Shown piece after piece: positions 50,812 through 60,111 of a DNA stretch of 64,000 nucleotides. Under the pieces are notes generated by a model. It saw only the letters and a program-made list of their open reading frames with translations. It made no database searches and was not told the origin of the DNA. The translations under genes and the position numbers were made by a program. This DNA is from Nitrospirota bacterium (lineage in GTDB: Bacteria; Nitrospirota; Nitrospiria; Nitrospirales; Nitrospiraceae): NCBI GenBank assembly GCA_026387665.1, contig JAPLLG010000008.1, positions 186,001 through 250,000 of the forward strand. The letters run 5' to 3'. How positions within the stretch are numbered: the first letter of the stretch is position 1; each line of letters starts with the position of its first letter.

Positions 50812-51543
50812 ATGGATAACATACAGCTAAAGGCTCTCTATACGGAGTTCTTTGAGGAAATCGCTTTTGACTCGGAGATAGCAGGAAAATGTTCGCTGCC
50901 ACTATTGTTGCACGTAGGGCCTACATGGAAGGAGAGCAAGCACAGGTTGCTAATTGTCGGACAGGAAACCCGTGGTTGGGATTTTCATCAAGGAGACTAT
51001 TACGATTGGCCGTATCCACCGATAAAGCACCTCTCAGAATTCGTCAACTTAGCTAATCGCATCGGTGTTCTGATGAAGGGATACAGAGACTTCGAATTCG
51101 CAAAACATCAAGTGCCAGAGCATAGAAGCCCTTTCTGGCGAGCGTTTAGACATCTGGGTGCGTCACCTGATGTCTCAGTCCTTTGGACCAATCTGTTTCG
51201 CGTCTCTTTCAAAGGGGGATCAGTTATTCAGAATACATCTCCTGGAGAACTGAACCATATACTCAGTACACAGAAAGGTCTCTTAGAAAAAGAGGTTCGT
51301 TTGCTTCAGCCTACAGCCGTGGTATTTTTCACCGGACCATACTATGACTGTGCACTTCGAAATGAGTTCGCCGACGTCAGTTTTCATCCGGTGCAAGGTC
51401 ACGAAGAGCGGCAGTTTGCTCAACTGCGAGCCAACAGCCTGCCGACTCAATCGTATCGCACGTATCACCCGAATTATCTTGCTCGAAGTCGAGAGCGTTG
51501 GACATGGCTCAATCAATTCGCTCAACTAATAATCCCTAGTTGA
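50812..51543 (+). CDS. Protein with weak uracil-DNA-glycosylase-fold resemblance
   Basis: A 243-residue protein in AT-richer DNA. HRLLIVGQETRGWDF resembles motif 1 of UDG-superfamily proteins, and QSYRTYHPNYLARSRERWTW near the C-terminus resembles the HPS-type motif. LLQPTAVVFFTGPYYDCAL is a central strand-loop. The catalytic Asp/Asn of the classical families is not evident, so glycosylase activity is uncertain. It could be a base-modification or defence component. It follows the zinc-knuckle gene and converges with uvrA at 11 bases. Confidence 0.5.
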   Translation: MDNIQLKALYTEFFEEIAFDSEIAGKCSLPLLLHVGPTWKESKHRLLIVGQETRGWDFHQGDYYDWPYPPIKHLSEFVNLANRIGVLMKGYRDFEFAKHQVPEHRSPFWRAFRHLGASPDVSVLWTNLFRVSFKGGSVIQNTSPGELNHILSTQKGLLEKEVRLLQPTAVVFFTGPYYDCALRNEFADVSFHPVQGHEERQFAQLRANSLPTQSYRTYHPNYLARSRERWTWLNQFAQLIIPS

Positions 51544-51553
51544 GAGCGGCGTG

Positions 51554-54343
51554 TTATCTAGTGGTCAGTGCGCTTGCGAGAAATCTCCCCGTATGAGACC
51601 CGGCCACCTTCGCGACCTGTTCCGGTCTTCCTTCCGCCACGATCTGTCCGCCTGCCGATCCGCCTTCCGGCCCTAGGTCGATAATCCAATCGGCGCTCTT
51701 GATCACGTCCAGATTGTGTTCCACGACCACCACGGTATTGCCGCTGTTCACCAGCTTCTGCAACATCGCCAGGAGCTTCTTGATGTCCTCGACGTGCAGA
51801 CCCGTAGTCGGCTCATCCATGATATAGAGCCCGTTCTTCGTGGAGGAGCCTTTGAGTTCTGCTGCGATTTTCAACCGCTGGGCTTCGCCGCCGGAGAGGG
51901 TGGTCGCGGCTTGGCCGAGCCGGAGATAGCCGAGCCCGATGGACGTGAGCAGGTGGAGTTTTTCTGTCAGCTTGGGCGAACCGCTGAAAAAGCCCAGCGC
52001 GTCTTCGGCGGTCATCTGCAAGACGTCATGGATCGTTTTCCCGCGATAGCGAATGGAGAGGACGCTCGGTTTGAATCGCTTCCCGTCGCAGGCGTCGCAG
52101 GTGGCATAGATATCCTCGAAGAAATACATTTCCAGCTTTTCGACGCCGCTCCCTTCGCATTTGTCGCATCGGCCACCGGCGGTATTAAAGGAGAAATGGC
52201 CGGGAGTCAGCCCGCCTCTGAGCGCCTCGCGTTCGGAGGCGAAGAGGGCGCGAACTTCATCGAAGGCTTTCAGGTAGGTGATTGGATTGGAGCGGGGGGT
52301 TCGGCCGATCGGTTCCTGGTCGATGAGTTTGATGCCGGTCAGATGTTCGATTCCCTTGATCGCGCGAAACTTGCCCATGGGCAGCGACTCAGTGCGAAAG
52401 GCGCGGGCGACGGCGCGATAGAGCGTGTCTTCGACCAAGGTGCTCTTGCCGGAGCCGGAGACACCGGTGACACAGACCAACATGCCGAGCGGAATACGGA
52501 CAAAGAGATCTTTGAGGTTGTTCTCGCAGGCTCCGGCGATGACCAGCAGTTTCCCATTTCCCTTCCGGCGAGAGCGGGGCGTGGCAATCTCGTCTTCGCC
52601 ACGCAGGTAGCGCGCCGTAATCGACCGCTTGTCTGCGATGAATTCCTGTCGCGGCGCGGCGCAGATCACCTCGCCGCCCTTTTCTCCCGACAGGGGGCCC
52701 AGCTCGACGAGATAGTCGGATGCCAGCATCATCTGGCGATCATGTTCGACGACGACCACGGTGTTGCCCTGGATTGCCAGCTCTCGCAGGATGCCGGCGA
52801 GCGTCGCTGTGTCGCGCGGGTGGAGCCCGATGGTCGGCTCGTCGAGGACGTAGAGCGTGCCGACCAATCGCGCGCCGAGTTGATTGGCCAAGGCGGCACG
52901 CTGGGCCTCGCCTCCCGAGAGCGTGCGGGTCTGACGGGAGAGCGTCAGATAGCTGAGGCCCACGCGGAGGAGAAAGCCGAGTTTGGCCGTCAACTGTCTG
53001 AGGATGTCGCAGGCGACCTGTTCTTCATAGGACGAGAGGGGGAGGGCTGTGATCCAGGCTGCAACCTCTTCGATCGTGAGAGCCGAAATCTCATGAATGT
53101 CTCGGCCTGCGATCTTCACGTAGCGCGCGTCCGGTCTGAGGCGGGAGCCAGCGCAAGTCGGGCAGGGGACCGGCGTCCTGTAGCGGCTGAGCATGACGCG
53201 CACATGCAGTTTGTAGCGCTTCCCTTCCAGGTAGTCGAAGAATTGCTGCACCCCCTCCATCTTGCCTGCTCCCTGCCAGAGGATCTGCTGGATATCCTGG
53301 GGCAGGTCCTTGTAGGGGAGGGAGAGGTCAACGCCGCGCCGCTTCATGGAGAGCAACATTTGCTTCTGCCACCAATCGCCGCTGGGCTTGCTCCAGGGCT
53401 CGATGGCGCCTTGGGCCAGCGACTTGCTGTGGTCGGGAATGACGAGGTCGGGATCGTAGCGGAGAATATTGCCAAACCCTTTGCATTCGGGACAGGCGCC
53501 GAGCGGATGATTGAAGGAAAAGAGGACCGGACGAATCGGTTCGAAGGTTCTGCCGCATGGCTGGCAGCGGAAGTCCGTGCTGTAGGTGCGGGCGCCCTGG
53601 TCGATGACCTCCACGCGGCAGAGGCCCTCGCCCTCGCGCAACGCGGTTTCGATCGCTTCGACGAGGCGGGACCGATTGTCTTCCCGGATCACCAGCCGGT
53701 CGAGGACCACATGGAGATGGTCCGGCCTGGCCTTGGGCAGGCTGTGGACCTCGTGGAGATCAAGGATTTCCTTGTCGCACTGGAGTCTGGTGAAGCCGCG
53801 CAGTAAGAGTGATTGGAGAAAGGCCTGGTCCTGTTTCGGAGCCGGGGCTTTGACCGGAAAGAGGATCATCGCACGGGCGTCGGCGCAATGGCTCAGGAGG
53901 TCGTCGGCGATGCTGCCAGGCTGAAAGCTGCGCGCTTCGATGGCGCAGTCGGGGCAGACCGGATGGCCCACCTTGGCGAAGAGGAGTCGCAGGAGGTCGG
54001 CAATCTCGGTCGTGGTCCCGACCGTCGAACGGGCGGTGCGGATGGGGTTCTTCTGCTCGATCGCAATGGCGGGGCGGACGTTGATGATCCGGTCGACATC
54101 GGGCCGATTGACCTTGTCGAGAAACATGCGGGCATAGATGGAGAGCGATTCCACATAGCGCCATTGGCCTTCGGCGAACAGGGTGTCGAAGGCGAGCGAG
54201 GATTTTCCCGATCCCGATACCCCCGTGATGGCCGTGACCTGATTGTGGGGGATGCGGAGCGAGATGTTCTTGAGGTTGTTTTGACGCGCCCCTTCGACGA
54301 TCAGGTCTCGTGCAGGAATGGGAGGCTGCCTAGTGCTTGCCAT
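51554..54343 (-). CDS. uvrA: Excinuclease ABC subunit A (divergent UvrA)
   Basis: A 929-residue double ABC ATPase of nucleotide excision repair. Both Walker A motifs (GVSGSGKSSLAFDTLFAEG; GVSGSGKSTLVEDTLYRAV) and both signatures (LSGGEAQRAALANQL; LSGGEAQRLKIAAEL) are present, with zinc modules at CQPC/CPEC and CDKC/CDAC. The UvrB-binding region lies between about 120 and 240. Some conserved text is unusual: SLSIYARMFLDKVNRPDVDR, and RPAIAIEQKNPIRTARSTVG in place of the common ISIDQKTTSRNPRSTVG. This may be a second class of UvrA. It is 8 kb from, and opposite to, uvrB. Confidence 0.93.
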   Translation of the reverse strand: MASTRQPPIPARDLIVEGARQNNLKNISLRIPHNQVTAITGVSGSGKSSLAFDTLFAEGQWRYVESLSIYARMFLDKVNRPDVDRIINVRPAIAIEQKNPIRTARSTVGTTTEIADLLRLLFAKVGHPVCPDCAIEARSFQPGSIADDLLSHCADARAMILFPVKAPAPKQDQAFLQSLLLRGFTRLQCDKEILDLHEVHSLPKARPDHLHVVLDRLVIREDNRSRLVEAIETALREGEGLCRVEVIDQGARTYSTDFRCQPCGRTFEPIRPVLFSFNHPLGACPECKGFGNILRYDPDLVIPDHSKSLAQGAIEPWSKPSGDWWQKQMLLSMKRRGVDLSLPYKDLPQDIQQILWQGAGKMEGVQQFFDYLEGKRYKLHVRVMLSRYRTPVPCPTCAGSRLRPDARYVKIAGRDIHEISALTIEEVAAWITALPLSSYEEQVACDILRQLTAKLGFLLRVGLSYLTLSRQTRTLSGGEAQRAALANQLGARLVGTLYVLDEPTIGLHPRDTATLAGILRELAIQGNTVVVVEHDRQMMLASDYLVELGPLSGEKGGEVICAAPRQEFIADKRSITARYLRGEDEIATPRSRRKGNGKLLVIAGACENNLKDLFVRIPLGMLVCVTGVSGSGKSTLVEDTLYRAVARAFRTESLPMGKFRAIKGIEHLTGIKLIDQEPIGRTPRSNPITYLKAFDEVRALFASEREALRGGLTPGHFSFNTAGGRCDKCEGSGVEKLEMYFFEDIYATCDACDGKRFKPSVLSIRYRGKTIHDVLQMTAEDALGFFSGSPKLTEKLHLLTSIGLGYLRLGQAATTLSGGEAQRLKIAAELKGSSTKNGLYIMDEPTTGLHVEDIKKLLAMLQKLVNSGNTVVVVEHNLDVIKSADWIIDLGPEGGSAGGQIVAEGRPEQVAKVAGSHTGRFLASALTTR

Positions 54344-54431
54344 AGATTGTTGCGCGGTCCAGAAAATCTGAGCATCGTAACAATCCCCCAGCAGGGGTTC
54401 AAGGAGAGATCGAGAGAAGCGGACGCGGCGG

Positions 54432-54770
54432 TTATCGGATGGCCAGTTTGACCAGCCCGATACAGCCGAAGTAGAGGGTCATGGAGAGGGCCATGGCAGG
54501 CCAGAAGCCGATTCTCGGCACGCCATGGATCATGGCAAGCACGTAGACGATCCAGGGCGGCACAAACCACAAGAGGTTCTTCGCGTAGCCCACCAGGGAC
54601 TCGCTGCCCCCGTTCAGATAGATCAGAATGAACGTCGCTCCCGTGATGGCAGGGAAGGTGCTGGCAAAGGCGGCGAGGAACGAACGGCCTTGAGAGCCGA
54701 GGTAGGTGGAGACGCTGACGATGGTGCCGCCCAATAGAAAATAGACTGCATATTTCACGAAATCATTCAC
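54432..54770 (-). CDS. Small membrane protein with four helices
   Basis: A 112-residue protein. Helices are at about 5-25, 30-50, 62-82 and 88-108. AFASTFPAITGATFILIYLN resembles the GlpM/DUF3147 type, but the match is by eye. It starts 12 bases before the next minus-strand stop and 5' of uvrA. Function unknown. Confidence 0.65.
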   Translation of the reverse strand: MNDFVKYAVYFLLGGTIVSVSTYLGSQGRSFLAAFASTFPAITGATFILIYLNGGSESLVGYAKNLLWFVPPWIVYVLAMIHGVPRIGFWPAMALSMTLYFGCIGLVKLAIR

Positions 54771-54782
54771 GTTGCCCTCTCC

Positions 54783-55802
54783 TCAGGTTCCTTGAAACGC
54801 TTCTCTCGCCTCTCGCTCCAAGGCTTCGCCCTGTCCTGTATACCGGGGTGAGAAGTGAAAGACGACTAAGTCGCGCACCTGGGCCTTGCGTGCCATGAGG
54901 CCTGCCTGTCTGGCGGTCAGATGATAGCGGCTGCGGGCTTTTTCTGCATCGACCTCCAGGTAGGGTGATTCACAGTAGAGCAGGTCTGCGCCCTGAGCGA
55001 GGGCAATGATTTTCGCTTCATTCTCTTCGTCGAATCTGGCATCGACCACGTAGGCAATCTTTTGCCCTCGTGAGATGGTGCAAAACCGTTCTTTGACCTC
55101 GCCCAATATCAGCTCCCGCTCCTCGCGGTGGTGTTCATCGTAGAGGGTGGCCGTGAAGCGGAACTCGTCCGGTTGCCCCTGCCAGACGTATTGCTTCACA
55201 TCCTTGAGCCAGGAGCCGACCGGCAGGTTCGCCTCGTGGAGCTTCTGCTTATTCACATTGATATGGAATTGTTCCTCCAGGGAATAGGCAAACGAGGGAA
55301 TGCGATGGTTCAAGGCGACCGCGTTCACGGTGAACATGGGATCGGTGAGGACCGTGAATCGGCCTGTGGCTGGTTCCTGTGCGAGCGCGCGCGATGGTTG
55401 TGCGTCGGGGCGGAATGAGTCGGTGGCGCGGAATAGGGTCCGTTTGATTTCCTGAGGATGAAATTCCTGAACGTCCAGGGTCAGGGGATAGCCATCCACT
55501 AGATTCCAGGTGTAGCCCTGCAATTTGCCCTGCACATTGTTGATGAGTCCGGGAGGGCCGAACAGCCGGACGGTCTTGCCCCGCCCCAAGGCCACTCGCA
55601 GGACTCGGTCGAAGCCGATGAAGTGGTCCAGGTGCGTGTGGGAAATAAAGATGTCGTTGGCTCGCAGGAGCCTCCTCGCTCCCAGCCCGTCATTGTGGCC
55701 GAGGTCGAACAGCAGCGCCTGCTTCGACCAGCGAACCTCGACATAGACGCCAGGGTCCCCGAAGACGTCATTTACCAGAACACTGGAGAAGGAAGGGTTC
55801 AT
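54783..55802 (-). CDS. Metallo-beta-lactamase-fold hydrolase (RNase Z-like)
   Basis: A 339-residue protein. The metal site ISHTHLDHFIGFDRVLRVAL is the HxHxDH motif; ALLFDLGHNDGLGARRLL precedes it, and DLVVFHFSPRYTGQGE near the end holds the last His. RLFGPPGLINNVQGKLQGYT is typical of RNase Z/ElaC relatives. It may mature tRNA 3' ends or hydrolyse another substrate. Its spacing (7 nt) to the upstream protease-like gene suggests one transcript. Confidence 0.85.
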   Translation of the reverse strand: MNPSFSSVLVNDVFGDPGVYVEVRWSKQALLFDLGHNDGLGARRLLRANDIFISHTHLDHFIGFDRVLRVALGRGKTVRLFGPPGLINNVQGKLQGYTWNLVDGYPLTLDVQEFHPQEIKRTLFRATDSFRPDAQPSRALAQEPATGRFTVLTDPMFTVNAVALNHRIPSFAYSLEEQFHINVNKQKLHEANLPVGSWLKDVKQYVWQGQPDEFRFTATLYDEHHREERELILGEVKERFCTISRGQKIAYVVDARFDEENEAKIIALAQGADLLYCESPYLEVDAEKARSRYHLTARQAGLMARKAQVRDLVVFHFSPRYTGQGEALEREAREAFQGT

Positions 55803-55809
55803 GGATCGC

Positions 55810-56526
55810 TCATGGCATTAGGGTAGCCCGGATGGCGCAATACATCACCAGTACTTCCACGGCGTGGGCGATGATCGTGGCATAGAGGTTATTGGTTCTC
55901 AGCCAGATGATGCCCCAGATGAGACCGTCCCAGAGGGCGATCCAATGGAGGTGCTGGAAAGTATTGACCATGAAGGGGTCGAATGCAAATGTGATCGCGC
56001 TGATTCCCAGCGCCATGGCGCTCGCCAGTGGAGAGAGTTTCGGACCAAGCAGTTGCCTCCCCCAGGAAAGCAGCCGTCCCAGCATAAAGCCGCGAAAGTT
56101 GATTTCGACAAAGAGCGCAATGAGGCAGATGAACCAGGGGACCATGACGAAGAGGGGCAGTTGGGCATGCGGCGTCGTTATCAGGAAGCCGATGTCATAG
56201 CCCAGAGAGGGAGAGATCGAGAGAATCACGACGCTGTTGAGGCAACCGAGCAGCAAGCCGGTCAGGAGCCCCCAACGAAGACCCTCCCCTATATTTCGTT
56301 GTTCCAACCCGAGCCGCGCCGCGATACCGCGGTTCTGTGTGGCCCAAAGGCCGAAGGCCAGATAGGCGAGGATCTGTGGCGCGAATTGGACGAGCGTCTG
56401 TTCTTGGAGCGCGGCGGGAAGGGCATAGAAGTCGAGCGTCGCGGCGATGGGGAGCAGCGCGAGGACCGCGCCCCGTTCTTCTGCCTGAGTCGGTGCTGCG
56501 TGAGGACCAGGCCCGGGCTCCATCAT
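55810..56526 (-). CDS. CPBP/CAAX-like membrane protein with degenerate active site
   Basis: A 238-residue membrane protein with six or so helices. ALFVEINFRGFMLGRLL aligns with the EExxxRG motif of CPBP intramembrane proteases, but the first Glu is Val, and the second motif (FxxxH) reads FAFDPFMV with no His. The third, NNLYATIIAHAVEVLVMY, keeps its His. Catalysis is doubtful. It could be a pseudo-protease. Confidence 0.7.
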   Translation of the reverse strand: MMEPGPGPHAAPTQAEERGAVLALLPIAATLDFYALPAALQEQTLVQFAPQILAYLAFGLWATQNRGIAARLGLEQRNIGEGLRWGLLTGLLLGCLNSVVILSISPSLGYDIGFLITTPHAQLPLFVMVPWFICLIALFVEINFRGFMLGRLLSWGRQLLGPKLSPLASAMALGISAITFAFDPFMVNTFQHLHWIALWDGLIWGIIWLRTNNLYATIIAHAVEVLVMYCAIRATLMP

Positions 56527-56534
56527 GGAGGCCG

Positions 56535-58100
56535 TCAGTTGAGTTGGAAGTTGTAGCGGTCGAGGGTGGTGGCTTTGTGCCGCGCGAGGTTGGAGAGCGC
56601 TTTGTTGTAGTCGACTGTGGCGCGTAATTCGTTCCCTTGGGCCGTCGCAAGGTCTCGTTGGAAGTCGAGGACGAAGCGAGTCGTGCTCAGTCCTACTTTT
56701 AGCCGCTCTTGCTCCGCCTGCAACTGTTTCTCTGCCATGATTCTGGCTGATCGGGTGGTCTCGATCCGTTTGAAATCCGTCTGGACGCGGCGGACCGCTT
56801 CGCGCACGCCCACGATGATCTGCTGCCGCACACTCACGAGCGAGGCTTCGGCGTTCTTGCCCTCCAGCTGCCGCTTGTTGTAGGTGCTCCAGGCAGAGCG
56901 GTTGCCGAGCGGATAGCTCAAGACGAGGCCCGCGCCATAATTGTAGTAATCGCCGTTGAAGTTTTTGTTCACGGAATCAGCGTAGTCTTTTCCGAGCCCT
57001 GCCATGCCCATTGTGCCTTGGAAGGAGAGGGTCGGGAGGATCTGGTTTTTGGCAAACTTGGTATTGAGGTCGCTCGACTCCATATTCTTTTTCGCCTGGA
57101 CGATTTCCGGCCGTTGCGCGATGGCCGTGTCGATGGCTTCCTGCAGGCTGATGGGTTCGAGGGTCACGACTGGTTGGTCGAGCGGGGTCAAGCGTAAGTC
57201 CTGCCGCAGGTCCTCTTCCGCTGGATTGAGCAGGCGGCGCAACTGATCCTCCTGGTCTCGAATCGTTTTATCCGCAATCAGGACCTGTTCAACCCGCGAG
57301 GCGACGGCCGCTTCGGCTTGGAGGACATCGACGATCGACATGACGCCCGCCTTCGCTTTGGCGCGGTTGCTGGCCAGGAGCTCCTGCGCGGCCTTCAGGG
57401 CTGCCTCCGCCACTTTCAGGTTCTCATTGGCGAAGACGACTTCCCAATAGGTTTGTTCCACCGTGGCCAGGACGGTGAGGACGCGATCGCGGAAGACATG
57501 TTCTTCCACGGTGGCATTGTTCTGCGCGACGCGGATGAAGGTCTTGGTGACGTCAAGGCCGGCGTTGCGGAGCAAGGGCTGTGTGAGCGTCAGGGCGAGG
57601 CCGCCGGTGTAAGAAGGGTTGAACAGGAAGCCACTGGCCGCATTTTGATTCACCGCTGTCCGCGCGGGACTGTAGTTCATGTCGACGTTGCCGCCGGTGA
57701 GCAAGTTGGTCGTCGCATCGAGCGTGACGGAGTGGTTCCGTTGATCGAAGGTCGTAATCTCGCCCAAGGCGCCGGGGGTTCCGCCGAATACCGGCCGGTT
57801 GAGCGGGTTCACCGTTCGGTTGTATTGACCGTTGACGCTGAGCGTCGGGTCGAACTTGGCCTGTTCGACGGTGATGTCGGCCTGTCGGCTCTCCTTCGTC
57901 TGGCGGCTGATGTTGATGTCCAGATTATGTTTCAGCGCTTGGAGTGCCGCGTCGGCCAGGGAGATGGACTCCCGCCTTTCCGTGGGAGGAGTTTTGCTAA
58001 TTTCCAGACTCCAACTGAGTCCAGGTGCCAGGATCAGGCTAAGGCTGACGGCATAACAACATGGGCGCCACCATCCATCTGTTCCTGTATGCTGCTCCAT
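56535..58100 (-). CDS. TolC-family outer-membrane efflux protein
   Basis: A 521-residue exported protein with a signal (PCCYAVSLSLILAPGLSWSL). SLADAALQALKHNLDINISR opens the first long coiled-coil repeat; LQEAIDTAIAQRPEIVQAKK opens the second; TMGMAGLGKDYADSVNKNFN and VLSYPLGNRSAWSTYNKRQL form the beta-barrel strands. It would make the outer-membrane duct of an export pump. No inner-membrane pump or adaptor gene is adjacent, so it may be shared. Confidence 0.9.
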   Translation of the reverse strand: MEQHTGTDGWWRPCCYAVSLSLILAPGLSWSLEISKTPPTERRESISLADAALQALKHNLDINISRQTKESRQADITVEQAKFDPTLSVNGQYNRTVNPLNRPVFGGTPGALGEITTFDQRNHSVTLDATTNLLTGGNVDMNYSPARTAVNQNAASGFLFNPSYTGGLALTLTQPLLRNAGLDVTKTFIRVAQNNATVEEHVFRDRVLTVLATVEQTYWEVVFANENLKVAEAALKAAQELLASNRAKAKAGVMSIVDVLQAEAAVASRVEQVLIADKTIRDQEDQLRRLLNPAEEDLRQDLRLTPLDQPVVTLEPISLQEAIDTAIAQRPEIVQAKKNMESSDLNTKFAKNQILPTLSFQGTMGMAGLGKDYADSVNKNFNGDYYNYGAGLVLSYPLGNRSAWSTYNKRQLEGKNAEASLVSVRQQIIVGVREAVRRVQTDFKRIETTRSARIMAEKQLQAEQERLKVGLSTTRFVLDFQRDLATAQGNELRATVDYNKALSNLARHKATTLDRYNFQLN

Positions 58101-58115
58101 GGCCCCCCCCTGTGA

Positions 58116-58144
58116 TCGACAAAGAATATGCCACGTACTATAAT
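58116..58144 (+). promoter_or_regulatory. Good sigma-70 promoter upstream of the 58.2 kb gene
   Basis: TCGACA (58116-58121), a 17-base spacer and a perfect TATAAT (58139-58144). The predicted start of transcription is near 58151, which coincides with the first in-frame ATG, so translation is either leaderless or begins at a later codon. Confidence 0.7.
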
Positions 58145-58150
58145 GAATTT

Positions 58151-58609
58151 ATGCGAATCTGTCATGGGCTAAGTTTGGTGAGATGCCAGATCCATCGCGT
58201 CACGCAACCTATGCTGCCTGCGGTGTTTTGTGCGCTGGCTCTGCTCGCATGGGGACTGTCGTCGCTGGATTCGCAGGCGTGGGGACAATCGATCTCCAGT
58301 GTTCGCTCGTTCGACGGAGGGGTCGCGCCGCTGTTTAATTTAACCGGCCCGGGCAATCTCTATCTCGACAATCAGGGCACGCAGGGATTTCTCTACAATC
58401 CCGGAAGTAATTTTCAATCGTATAGTTTTCGGAATCCCACGACCGGCCAGGCCTGGAGCGGGGCTGTGACCACGCTCGGGCCGCAATTGTCGATCGGACT
58501 GATCCAGGGCGCCAACCAGGGCGGTTCACCGCTCGTCCTGCCTGGTCCTCCACGTCAAGCTGCGCCTGTGCCGTCGATTCAGTCCAATATTCTCGACGAG
58601 ATCCCCTAA
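58151..58609 (+). CDS. Small secreted protein of unknown function
   Basis: A protein of 152 residues from the ATG at 58151, or 132 from the one at 58211. The second ATG yields a cleaner signal (LPAVFCALALLAWGLSSLDS, then AWGQ). The mature part is rich in Gly, Asn, Ser and Pro (FNLTGPGNLYLDNQGTQGFL), lacks cysteines and looks partly disordered. The gene diverges from the TolC-like gene. Function unknown. Confidence 0.6.
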   Translation: MRICHGLSLVRCQIHRVTQPMLPAVFCALALLAWGLSSLDSQAWGQSISSVRSFDGGVAPLFNLTGPGNLYLDNQGTQGFLYNPGSNFQSYSFRNPTTGQAWSGAVTTLGPQLSIGLIQGANQGGSPLVLPGPPRQAAPVPSIQSNILDEIP

Positions 58610-58771
58610 TTGTCAGCGTGTCTTGCTGCGGCTCTTCTCTTTCGGCAGAGCGCGGAGGTATTATGCCCGGATCGAGCAACAGTCCCGGAGCGCAGGGGGC
58701 AGCGGGGATTAGATTTGGTTGGCTCCGGTAGCGGAGCGTGAAGATGTTGAGCGTATTGTAGGGAGGGTGCC

Positions 58772-59023
58772 GTGGCCGCAGGCGACTCAGGCAAAGGGTT
58801 ATACGATCATCTCTACCGCCGATTCTTTGAGAATCGCGAGTCGCGCCAGGGCTATGATTTTCAGCATGCGCCTGGGGGCAGTGTGCCACCGCCGGTGGTC
58901 CCGTTTCGGAGTCGCCTTCGATGGTGGACCTGGGATCGATGGCAACGGCGGAAGGCGATCTCCGCGGCGCGAGACCGGTTCCAGCAGGATATTCTGGATC
59001 TTAAGAAGCGGCCATCGAAGTAA
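58772..59023 (+). CDS. Small basic protein of unknown function
   Basis: An 83-residue protein starting at a GTG with GGGAGG in front. It is basic and aromatic (RSRLRWWTWDRWQRRKAISA), lacking cysteine and membrane segments. It ends 21 bases before the next gene and is probably cotranscribed. No family is recognised. Confidence 0.5.
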   Translation: MAAGDSGKGLYDHLYRRFFENRESRQGYDFQHAPGGSVPPPVVPFRSRLRWWTWDRWQRRKAISAARDRFQQDILDLKKRPSK

Positions 59024-59044
59024 AAAGTGATTGAGGGGATAGAC

Positions 59045-59845
59045 GTGAGAGAGCGGGGCATTCGTATTCGGTTTGGGCGCATCGGCAGGGTCTTCCTGCT
59101 ATGCGCACTGGCTGCTATTGCCAGTGACTGGAGCCTGTCTGTCGAGCGGTCGCAGGCCATTCAGCTTGAGAGCCATGCGGAAAAAGAAGCCAACTTGAAA
59201 GATCAGTCCCGGGAGGGACTGTTCAATCGCTGGACCTTCGACCAGCAACAGTCCGGCGAGGCACCGGCCGGATTCTCGATGCTGGGGTTTGGCGAGGGGC
59301 CGGCTGCAGACTGGACGATCAAGGGTGACCGCGAGGCCCCTTCGGCGGCCAACATTCTGGCCGTGAATTCATCCTGCCAAGCCGCAACCTGTTACCGGTT
59401 GATCGTCGCCAACGGGTTTCAGTATGAATATCCGGATGTGTCGGTCCGGATGCGATTCCCCCTCGACGCCGCAACAGGGGTGGGCGGAGTGGTATTCGGG
59501 GTGAAGGATGCCACGCACTTTTATGCCGCGGTGGTCAATCTTGCGACCAAGACGTTGGACGTGAGCCGAGTGGTAGATGGCAAGGAACTGAGACTTGCGC
59601 AGGCGCTGATTCTGCCCAAAGGGGTTCCTTGGCATACGTTGCGAATCCAGCGAAATACCACCCTCACCAAGGACTTTATCGAGACCTTCTTTGACGGGCA
59701 GTTCGTCGTGACAGTTGAAGATCAGTCGCTGGCGATCGGGCAAGTTGGGCTCCTGGTTCGAGGGGAAACCTCTTTAGATTTTGACAGCTTGCATGCCATC
59801 CCCCTGTTTTCACAGCGCCCGCTGTCTGCCCCTGCGGCCTATTAG
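59045..59845 (+). CDS. Exported protein with LamG/DUF1080-like jelly-roll domain
   Basis: A 266-residue protein from the GTG at 59045 behind GAGGGG (59027 would be an alternative). The signal is VFLLCALAAIASDWSLSV. The mature part resembles a concanavalin-like beta-sandwich: WTFDQQQSGEAPAGFSMLGF, YPDVSVRMRFPLDAATGVGG, AAVVNLATKTLDVSRVVDGK and WHTLRIQRNTTLTKDFIETF. Such domains bind sugars or surfaces. Two cysteines (CQAATC) may form a disulfide. Substrate unknown. Confidence 0.72.
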   Translation: MRERGIRIRFGRIGRVFLLCALAAIASDWSLSVERSQAIQLESHAEKEANLKDQSREGLFNRWTFDQQQSGEAPAGFSMLGFGEGPAADWTIKGDREAPSAANILAVNSSCQAATCYRLIVANGFQYEYPDVSVRMRFPLDAATGVGGVVFGVKDATHFYAAVVNLATKTLDVSRVVDGKELRLAQALILPKGVPWHTLRIQRNTTLTKDFIETFFDGQFVVTVEDQSLAIGQVGLLVRGETSLDFDSLHAIPLFSQRPLSAPAAY

Positions 59846-60111
59846 CGAGCAACCTTGTTTCGCGCATGATTGCGCCATCGCTTGCATTTGAGGGGCTTGA
59901 GGAGTACAGTGTCGTTTGTGTGTCATCGCGAAGGGCCTGGTGGTGATACTGCAGAGAGTGACAAGGCCTCAGACAGATGTTGTTTTGGTTTTGTGTGGGA
60001 ATTTGATCGGAAGCCAGCCTTGAGTCGCCATGGTCTTTGCGTCTTCGGCCCATTCCTTCCTCACTTTGATCTCCAGTCCAAGACAACACATATTTTCAAA
60101 GGAGGAGCCCA

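Noticed and set aside
51716-53806. 696-residue open frame opposite uvrA
   Set aside because: It is the antisense shadow of uvrA, which has all expected motifs on the minus strand.
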